Positions 1-4,588 of a stretch of 9,171 nt of DNA are shown here, one piece after another. Below the pieces are notes generated by a model, which was not told where the DNA came from, did no database searches, and worked only from the letters and a program-made list of their open reading frames with translations. The stretch spans positions 1 to 9,171 of the forward strand of contig CAYZPO010000042.1 in NCBI GenBank assembly GCA_964480695.1, in the 5' to 3' direction. Both the position numbers and the translations under genes were made by a program. How positions within the stretch are numbered: the first letter of the stretch is position 1; the number at the start of each line of letters is the position of its first letter. Origin of the DNA: CAZDDW01 sp964480695. Its GTDB lineage: Bacteria; Patescibacteriota; Patescibacteriia; UBA9934; CAZDDW01.

Positions 1-2
1 GT

Positions 3-125
3 TATGAAAAATATTACGGTGTCCGCTTTGATAATCAAGATAACTTCGATCTCGTCGTTGACACCACAGAAATTCCAGCCAAACAGGTAGCGGAGAAAAT
101 TTTAGAGTTTATAAAAAAGGGTTAA
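3..125 (+). CDS. 3' end of a (d)CMP kinase-like / P-loop nucleotide kinase gene (partial)
   Basis: The only open + frame here reads 40 residues and ends in TAA at 123-125; the 5' part lies outside the window. The visible tail begins YEKYYGVRFDN and continues with FDLVVDTTEIPAKQVAEKILEFIKK. A tyrosine- and glycine-containing helix end, then [F/Y]DLV[V/I]DT, then a helix of the form peeVvekIl, is the usual C-terminus of short archaeal-type cytidylate kinases and related adenylate-kinase-like P-loop kinases. These transfer phosphate from ATP to CMP/dCMP in the cytoplasm. The P-loop is not in the window, so the exact substrate cannot be settled; another small NMP kinase remains possible. It is followed at once by two hairpins, so it is the last gene of its transcript. 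Confidence 0.55.
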   Translation, partial: YEKYYGVRFDNQDNFDLVVDTTEIPAKQVAEKILEFIKKG

Positions 126-193
126 GCCTCGCGGGGATGCCGCGAGGCTCGAGTCTTGATCACGTCCGCGCGCCGGACGTGGTTTTTGTTTTG
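126..193 (+). terminator. Tandem hairpins ending in a rho-independent terminator
   Basis: The first hairpin starts one base after the stop codon: GCCTCGCGG (126-134), loop GGATG, CCGCGAGGC (140-148), a perfect 9-bp stem with no T-run. The second is CACGTCCG (161-168), loop CGCGC, CGGACGTG (174-181), followed by a T-rich tract TTTTTGTTTT (183-192). The second has the full intrinsic-terminator form for + strand transcription and closes the kinase-like gene. On the - strand no T-run follows either stem, so it is less convincing as a terminator for the convergent GC-rich gene. Confidence 0.8.
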
Positions 194-241
194 TGCCTCG
201 GTCGTAGAGGATACGATCGAGAAGGTTCGTGTCGTCGCCGA

Positions 242-1655
242 TCAGTCGCCGGTCGGCTCGTCGAGCATCTTGTCCTCACTCAGGATCCATTGGGCCAGGG
301 TTCCCTGCTCGAAGGCCGGGAGGAGCCCCCTCTTCACGAGCTTGATCAGGTGCGCTCCCATTCTTTCGATATCCATGACCTTCTTCTGTCCGTCATGCCA
401 GTATGGGCCCCCGACCGCGTCGAATCCCTCCAGTCGATCCACGTTATTCCTGAGGAACTCGATCATGTCGGCCACCAGATCAGAGTAGTGGGGCAGGACC
501 CCTCCGGGCTCGGCGTAGCGACCCAGCAAGGAGAAGCTATCCAGACCCTTCATGAATCCGAACACGTAGGGGTCAATGGCCCGGACCCATTCCGGGTTGT
601 CCCAGTCAGCGCCGGCCACATTGAAGTAGGGGGTAGCCACCCAGACGAAGTCGTACACCGGGGCCGCGGCCTTGATGATCTCGCGGATGTGCGGGGGCGG
701 GACCTCGATCCCGTCCAGGTTGGCCAGGGTCCGCAACCGTCGATTCCACATCAGGAAGTAGTCGGCCCAGCGTCGGGTCTGGGGGAACAGTCTGCAGATG
801 TGGGCCAGGGCGTCATCAACTTCGGGATCCCTGGCAACACCTCTGCTCTGAGGCCCGGGCTCCACGCCGGCATTCTTGCCCTGAGCCACCAGGTACCAGA
901 CCGGGGTGGCCAGAGCGAAGTGCGGCAGGTAGCGCATGGGCATGATGCTGTTCGGTCTCAGGATTCCCTGCTGGTGCATGAACTCGAACTGGGCTTGGAA
1001 CAGCCGGAGCTGCTTCGACTTGTCCGCAGCGCTGTTCGCTGCTCGGACCGCCGTGATCAGCTGCCCGACCAGGAAGGGGTGGAGCTGGGATCCAGGCTTG
1101 ATCAGTCCGGCATCCAGGATCCACGCCAGCACGCGTCGAGTTTCCAGGAACAGGGCATAGGCCTGTTCCAATACATCGGCTGTCTTGGGCGCACCGAAGT
1201 CACGTCGGCCTCGGATTTCTTCCCGAACTCGCTCTTCGATATCGGCACCAACCGAGAAGTTCATGTTGGGAACCGATTGAAGGGCCGGGAACTCGTGGCA
1301 CAGGTACTGCGCGAAGGCGTTGGCCAGAACGGCTTCGTCGATCCCGTTGGGGGGCAGCAGCACGTTGTCTGCCGGAACACCTTCCAGGAGCTGGTTGGCC
1401 TGCACCTGCAGCAGTGTGCCTGGCGGCACCGGCTTCATCGGGAGGTAGCCAGCGACCCTTCCGTCGCGGACAGCCACACCCAGGTTCTCTCCCTTGGGGA
1501 GGGCCAGAGCACCGACGACTTCGCCGCCGTCCTCTTCGGTGGCGGGCAGGAGCTCNNNNNNNNNNNNNNNNNNNNNNNNNNNNNNNNNNNNNNNNNNNNN
1601 NNNNNNNNNNNNNNNNNNNNNNNNNNNNNNNNNNNNNNNNNNNNNNNNNNNNNNN
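242..1655 (-). CDS. Hypothetical protein of unknown function, GC-rich; start hidden in gap
   Basis: A continuous - strand frame runs from the gap at 1556-1655 to a TGA at 242-244, giving 437 visible residues. I do not recognise a characterised family. No signal peptide, membrane helix or Walker motif is visible. It is rich in W, P and aromatic residues, with blocks such as ATPYFNVAGADWDNPEW, IDPYVFGF, GGPYWHDGQ and NSIMPMRYLPHFA. I have an unverified impression of uncharacterised Patescibacteria proteins with similar blocks. Third codon positions are almost all G or C, unlike all neighbours, which suggests transfer or unusual selection. The longest open frame begins at an ATG at 1736-1738, but that codon lies inside the promoter at 1718-1746. 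The bases next to the gap on the gene's 5' side read TGGAGGAGG, a strong ribosome binding site, so the true start should lie within the first few gap bases. Confidence 0.75.
1556..1655. other. Assembly gap, 100 N
   Basis: Exactly 100 N, the same length as the other two gaps, so the length is nominal. It hides the start codon and first residues of the GC-rich gene. Confidence 0.97.
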
Positions 1656-1664
1656 CCTCCTCCA
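1656..1664 (-). promoter_or_regulatory. Shine-Dalgarno site that places the start of the GC-rich gene
   Basis: On the - strand the bases TGGAGGAGG abut the gap. This is close to a perfect anti-16S match. A start codon 5-10 bases downstream would fall inside the gap, which rules out the far-upstream ATG at 1738. The match is unusual here because other genes in the window lack a clear site. Confidence 0.7.
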
Positions 1665-1717
1665 GGGCTCCTGGGCGCCACACATTGGCGCGCAAGAGGC
1701 TGGAGGAAGAAGATAGA

Positions 1718-1746
1718 AATGTACTTTAATTTAGCCAAAATGTCAA
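1718..1746 (-). promoter_or_regulatory. Sigma70-type promoter of the GC-rich gene
   Basis: On the - strand: TTGACA (1746-1741), 17-bp spacer, TACATT (1723-1718). The predicted transcript start near 1711 gives a leader of about 50-60 bases before the expected start codon in the gap. Its -35 lies 27 bp from the divergent -35 of the bL19 promoter. Confidence 0.75.
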
Positions 1747-1773
1747 GAGTTTGGCAAGTCCCTCAGCTTATTA

Positions 1774-1802
1774 TTGACTAAAATAAGGCAATCTGGTACA
1801 CT
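1774..1802 (+). promoter_or_regulatory. Promoter of the bL19 gene with extended -10
   Basis: TTGACT (1774-1779), 17-bp spacer, TACACT (1797-1802), with TG one base before the -10 (1794-1795) as in extended -10 promoters. Predicted transcription starts near 1809, about 19 bases before the ATG at 1828. The in-frame TTG at 1774 is the -35 box itself and so is not the start codon. Confidence 0.75.
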
Positions 1803-1827
1803 TGCCTTCGAAATTAAACAAGATAAT

Positions 1828-2499
1828 ATGTCTGATGAAGATAAGAAGGTTGAGGAGGAGACAAAAGAGCCAACTGAAGAACTAAAGAACGAAGAAACTA
1901 AGGAACAGGCTCCAGAGCAGCCTACTGAGGAAACTGACAGTAACGTCCTTACGGACGTCACTCCCGACGGAGAAGCTAAAGCTACTGAAGGGAATGACGC
2001 CGGTAACGGCGTTATCCCTGACGCGGCAGAGGATACCACTTCCGACGAGGAGCCAAAGGAAGAACCTAAACCATCCGCCTCCGCCGAGGCTACGGCGGAC
2101 AAGGAACCCCCAAGTCCGATCGCTCGTGAGATGCAGGATACGACTGGGCACAAGGGAAAGATGATTGGGGCAGAAGAGGTTAAGCCAGGAATGACTATCC
2201 GTGTGCACGAACGCATTGTCGATATTACCCCAAAGGGAGACAAGCGTGAGCGGACGCAGGTGTTTGAAGGAATCATTCTCGGAATCAAAGGCGCAGGAAA
2301 TAAAAAGACAATGACTGTGCGCAAGATTAGTAAAGGTGGTTACGGAGTTGAAAAAGTTTTCCCATTAGCTTCACCAAATGTGCAGAAGATCGAAGTGGTA
2401 AAGATGGCCAAGGTCCGACGCGCTAAGCTGACCTTCCTGAAGAATTTGAAGAGACGGTTTAAACGAAAATTGAAAGAAGATTGGATTGATCGGAAATAA
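1828..2499 (+). CDS. rplS: Ribosomal protein bL19 with long acidic N-terminal extension
   Basis: A 223-residue protein whose second half (about 115-205) is bL19, a large-subunit protein near the subunit interface. Recognisable blocks are VKPGMTIRVHERIVD, QVFEGIILGIKG, TMTVRKIS, GVEKVFPLASPNV and KVRRAKLTFLK, all matching the standard ~115-residue family. Residues 1-110 are an extension not found in ordinary bL19: low-complexity, rich in E, T, P and D, probably disordered. It carries hairpin-forming DNA repeats at residues 37-49, 55-66 and 83-93. The C-terminus has an extra basic tail (RRFKRKLKEDWIDRK). The ATG at 1828 is chosen because it lies just after the promoter; 18 more codons upstream would overlap the promoter. 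No clear Shine-Dalgarno site precedes it. It stands alone between its own promoter and terminator, not in the common rpsP-rimM-trmD-rplS cluster. Confidence 0.93.
   Translation: MSDEDKKVEEETKEPTEELKNEETKEQAPEQPTEETDSNVLTDVTPDGEAKATEGNDAGNGVIPDAAEDTTSDEEPKEEPKPSASAEATADKEPPSPIAREMQDTTGHKGKMIGAEEVKPGMTIRVHERIVDITPKGDKRERTQVFEGIILGIKGAGNKKTMTVRKISKGGYGVEKVFPLASPNVQKIEVVKMAKVRRAKLTFLKNLKRRFKRKLKEDWIDRK
1941..1970 (+). repeat. In-frame palindromic element 1 in the bL19 extension
   Basis: ACGTCC (1943-1948), loop TTAC, GGACGT (1953-1958), followed by CACTCCCGACGG. It encodes about SNVLTDVTPDG. It aligns over ~30 bases with the element at 1995-2026. Confidence 0.5.
1995..2026 (+). repeat. In-frame palindromic element 2 in the bL19 extension
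   Basis: ACGCCG (1997-2002), loop GTAA, CGGCGT (2007-2012); one G.T and two A-T pairs can extend the stem outward. It encodes about NDAGNGVIPDA. Compared with element 1, both arm differences (T to C, C to G) are matched by complementary changes in the other arm. Confidence 0.5.
2074..2103 (+). repeat. In-frame palindromic element 3 encoding SASAEATADK
   Basis: TCCGCCG (2080-2086), loop AGGCTA, CGGCGGA (2093-2099): a perfect 7-bp stem, preceded by a partial TCCGCC duplicate (2074-2079) and followed by CAAG. It encodes residues 83-92 of the bL19 extension. From memory, closely similar tracts coding for FAKATADK/SAEATADK-like peptides recur within genes and between genes in Patescibacteria; no search was run. 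Confidence 0.55.
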
Positions 2500-2508
2500 T
2501 TTGAAACC

Positions 2509-2547
2509 AAATACGCGGGGTCAAGGGACCCCGCGTATTTTATTTTC
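2509..2547 (+). terminator. Strong terminator between bL19 and the convergent secreted-protein gene
   Basis: AAATACGCGGGGTC (2509-2522), loop AAGG (2523-2526), GACCCCGCGTATTT (2527-2540): a perfect 14-bp stem leading into TATTTTATTTTC. The U-tract favours the + strand (bL19), but the A-rich left flank gives some T residues on the - strand, so it may also stop the convergent gene ending at 2557. Confidence 0.92.
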
Positions 2548-2556
2548 TGAATTTAT

Positions 2557-3990
2557 TTAGATCATGTCAGCATCATCTGCTTCATCAATCATGAATCCGA
2601 GACTGTAGTCAACTAGATCCATCTGAGTGATCTCAATGATGTCATGGTTCCATGAGTCACCGTAGATGATGTAAGCCACAGCCTGAGAAATGATCCAGTG
2701 CAGCTTACCGTCGTAACCAACGGTGTACACCTTAGCATCTCCTTCTAGCTTAACCTTAGTTCCTGCAGGATACAACGCAATACCCTGATCAGAGTACTCG
2801 CTCAGCTTAGCCTGAGTAACTGTTTCAATCACAGCAAAGTCATCAAACCAGGCNNNNNNNNNNNNNNNNNNNNNNNNNNNNNNNNNNNNNNNNNNNNNNN
2901 NNNNNNNNNNNNNNNNNNNNNNNNNNNNNNNNNNNNNNNNNNNNNNNNNNNNNTAAAGCATTCCTTCACCAGCTACGTCATAGAAAAGACGCTCAGCTTC
3001 CAAACGGTAAATACCGGTTGGACCAAGAGTTCCTAGTTCAACTACCTCACCAGCAGTTGAGAGGTTAATCTCATCTGTTGGATCAAGCCAAACCATGTTG
3101 TCAGAAACAACCTGGAGGGCATCAGCAGTATCACGGTACCAGCTCAGGCTTTCGCCAGTCAGTTCAGTACTGCCTCCAGTTTCGTCTGGAGTATACACAT
3201 GACGCTGGTACATACGGAAGAACTCAACTGTTCCGTTGCCCAGGAAGTGGGCAGCTTCAATGTTTTCATGAGACACGGTCCAAGAATCTGGAATAGCCCA
3301 GGTCTGGTCGTCCTCATAAAGCCACAGCTGTTCCTCACCACCTTCAAAGGTTACCTTGGTTAAAAGGACACCTTCATGAGTATCAATCATTTCTTCACGA
3401 GTGAAATCATTGAATTTATCAATGACCATAGCAGCACGCTCTCGGGAATCATACCAATAGATTTCTGAGTCATTGGCACCACTACGATTGTTAAAGTCGA
3501 TACTAGAGGTGAAGTAATAATCATCACCAGTGGCACGAACCTCAACGCTCTCAGCTCCGTTAAAGAAGAGATCAGAGTAAATAGTATTCTTAGCTCCGGT
3601 GTATGGATCTAGCTCAACCAAATTGAAGTAGTATTGATCTGGGTCAACCTGCTCCATCCACACAAAGCGATTATCATTAGCCTTGTAAATACTCTCACTG
3701 ATGATTGAGGCTGGAATATCGTGAACCAAAATGTATCCGCCATTACGCAGGATATACATGTCACGAACAGTGTCGTCACCAGTTGAGACAGCCACGACCA
3801 CGTGATCGCCGATAGAGTGGGGGCCGTCGACACCAGCACCCAGATCTAACTGCTCAACACGATAGCCGTCATAATGCCAAACCGTAGAAGCCGGAAGGCT
3901 GTCTTCGGTCTCAGCAGTCGCTACAGGAGCCGGGACCATAGAAATGGTAAAGGCAACAGCAGCGAATAGACTTACGATCTTATTAATCAT
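2557..3990 (-). CDS. Secreted beta-rich (propeller-like) protein with C-terminal Patescibacteria surface-type domain
   Basis: About 477 residues assuming the gap is near 100 bp; the frame is coherent on both sides. Residues 1-26 form a signal peptide: a lysine at position 4, a hydrophobic core, and ATA before the predicted cut. The mature part is acidic and made of short beta-type stretches alternating aromatic and acidic residues (such as YYFTSS, SEIYWYD, EEQLWLYED), like WD40/TolB-type propellers, though no repeat signature is clear enough to name. The last ~95 residues hold PAGTKVKL, KVYTVGYDGKLHWI and YGDSWNHDIIEI, then DYSLG. This resembles a domain I remember as frequent in Patescibacteria cell-surface proteins (PGT-VK, VY-V, G-LrWI, lYG-nWn, Y-G). 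It probably acts outside the membrane; ligand unknown. It is a single-gene unit with a strong promoter and no obvious ribosome binding site. Confidence 0.8.
   Translation of the reverse strand: MINKIVSLFAAVAFTISMVPAPVATAETEDSLPASTVWHYDGYRVEQLDLGAGVDGPHSIGDHVVVAVSTGDDTVRDMYILRNGGYILVHDIPASIISESIYKANDNRFVWMEQVDPDQYYFNLVELDPYTGAKNTIYSDLFFNGAESVEVRATGDDYYFTSSIDFNNRSGANDSEIYWYDSRERAAMVIDKFNDFTREEMIDTHEGVLLTKVTFEGGEEQLWLYEDDQTWAIPDSWTVSHENIEAAHFLGNGTVEFFRMYQRHVYTPDETGGSTELTGESLSWYRDTADALQVVSDNMVWLDPTDEINLSTAGEVVELGTLGPTGIYRLEAERLFYDVAGEGMLXXXXXXXXXXXXXXXXXXXXXXXXXXXXXXXXXXAWFDDFAVIETVTQAKLSEYSDQGIALYPAGTKVKLEGDAKVYTVGYDGKLHWIISQAVAYIIYGDSWNHDIIEITQMDLVDYSLGFMIDEADDADMI
2854..2953. other. Assembly gap, 100 N
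   Basis: Exactly 100 N inside the secreted-protein gene (about residues 346-379). The coding frame agrees on both sides if the true length leaves remainder 1 on division by 3. Confidence 0.97.
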
Positions 3991-4042
3991 AATGTTGTTT
4001 TTTGCGTTATTTTAGTTTAAAGCCTATTTAAATTGACACAAA

Positions 4043-4071
4043 AGTATAGCATAGTCAAGCGGTTTTGTCAA
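4043..4071 (-). promoter_or_regulatory. Near-consensus promoter of the secreted-protein gene
   Basis: On the - strand: TTGACA (4071-4066), 17-bp spacer, TATACT (4048-4043), with TG in the extended -10 position. Transcription is expected near 4036, a leader of about 45 bases before the ATG at 3990. This is the best promoter in the window, implying high expression. The rest of 3991-4144 is AT-rich with no gene. Confidence 0.88.
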
Positions 4072-4144
4072 TGATTTGACATGAGTATTGCGCTTATTTT
4101 AGGCAAATATTCTAGTTTTAAGCTTAAATATTTTAAGGTAAATA

Positions 4145-4545
4145 AATTCATTGGCCGGCCACAAGAAAGCTCGGAGGTTGCTTTTCTCAGAGCGCTCGGC
4201 CCTAGACTGTAGTTAAAAAGAAAGAAAATGTCTGGGCCTCACTCGGAGCTCCGCCAGGACCGCCACCGTTAGTAGTTAAACCAAGTCTATAGTGGGCCTG
4301 GCTCCACATGTCTTCGAAAAGCAATCCTCCTCGCTTATTTATGTGGCCGGCCGCAAAGACGAAGGGTTTTGGGTTGAGGCACACTCCGAGGCCGGACTAT
4401 AGAATCTGACCATCTTGACACCACCATCCGTTAATGTTCCGGCCGAGGCGTGAGTGAGGCAATGATGGCCTTTCAATCTACCATCGTGCGGGCCGAACGG
4501 TGCCACAACCAAAACCCTGAGTCTTTAAGAGGCTGGCCGTGAATT
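4145..4545 (+). ncRNA. Putative structured noncoding RNA of about 400 nt, class unknown
   Basis: No convincing protein gene lies between 4145 and 4545, but the two ends pair: AATTCATTGGCCGGCC (4145-4160) with GGCTGGCCGTGAATT (4531-4545), 15 pairs with one bulged T and two G.U pairs. Inside are: AGAAAGC/GCTTTTCT (4164-4170/4180-4187); GGCCC[T]AGAC/GTCTGGGCC (4198-4207/4230-4238) with an A-rich loop; TCTATAGT..GGCCT/AGGCC..ACTATAGA (4286-4299/4389-4403); CCACATG/TATGTGG (4304-4310/4340-4346) capped by AAGC/GCTT; GTTC[C]GGCC/GGCCGAAC (4436-4444/4491-4498) enclosing ATGATGG/CCATCGT (4462-4468/4481-4487); and GGGTTTTGGGTTG/CAACCAAAACCC (4364-4376/4506-4517), which would make a pseudoknot. The + strand is preferred because at least four stems contain G.U pairs that become A.C mismatches on the - strand. 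I looked for RNase P, tmRNA, SRP and 6S signatures and found none. No good + promoter -10 was found, so the ends are inferred. Confidence 0.55.
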
Positions 4546-4549
4546 CGAA

Positions 4550-4572
4550 AAGCGGGGGCTGTGCCCCCGCTT
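4550..4572 (-). terminator. Terminator hairpin after uvrA
   Basis: AAGCGGGGGC (4550-4559), loop TGT, GCCCCCGCTT (4563-4572), a perfect 10-bp stem. Read on the - strand it ends in a short TTTT and lies 17 bases after the uvrA stop. On the + strand it directly follows the 3' end of the proposed RNA but is followed by TATAGC, so termination there would be weaker. Confidence 0.7.
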
Positions 4573-4588
4573 ATAGCTTGCGACTTAG

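Noticed and set aside
137..1729. Long + strand open frame antisense to the GC-rich gene
   Set aside because: It starts inside the terminator hairpin of the kinase-like gene and its translation is rich in G, R, H and Q like a shadow. The - strand frame has a promoter, a strong ribosome binding site and a protein-like composition. High GC keeps the opposite frame open.
1774..1827. Upstream TTG start for bL19
   Set aside because: The TTG is part of the -35 box and the 18 extra codons cover the promoter. The ATG at 1828 lies about 19 bases after the predicted transcript start.
4202..4384. 60-codon - strand open frame in the region of the RNA candidate
   Set aside because: Short, with odd composition and no recognisable domain. 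The nearby AGGAGG is 16 bases from the internal ATG, too far. The RNA stems explain the region better.
4389..4410. Group I intron S-element-like motif (TTCTATAGTCC on the - strand)
   Set aside because: Only this short resemblance to AAGATATAGTCC; no matching P, Q and R elements and no interrupted exon. The palindromic CTATAG explains it.
4145..4545. RNase P RNA, tmRNA, SRP RNA or 6S RNA
   Set aside because: The size and paired ends suggested these. However, the GAGGAAAGUC/ACAGAA core of RNase P, the tRNA-like ends and tag of tmRNA, and the SRP domain IV motif were not found on either strand.
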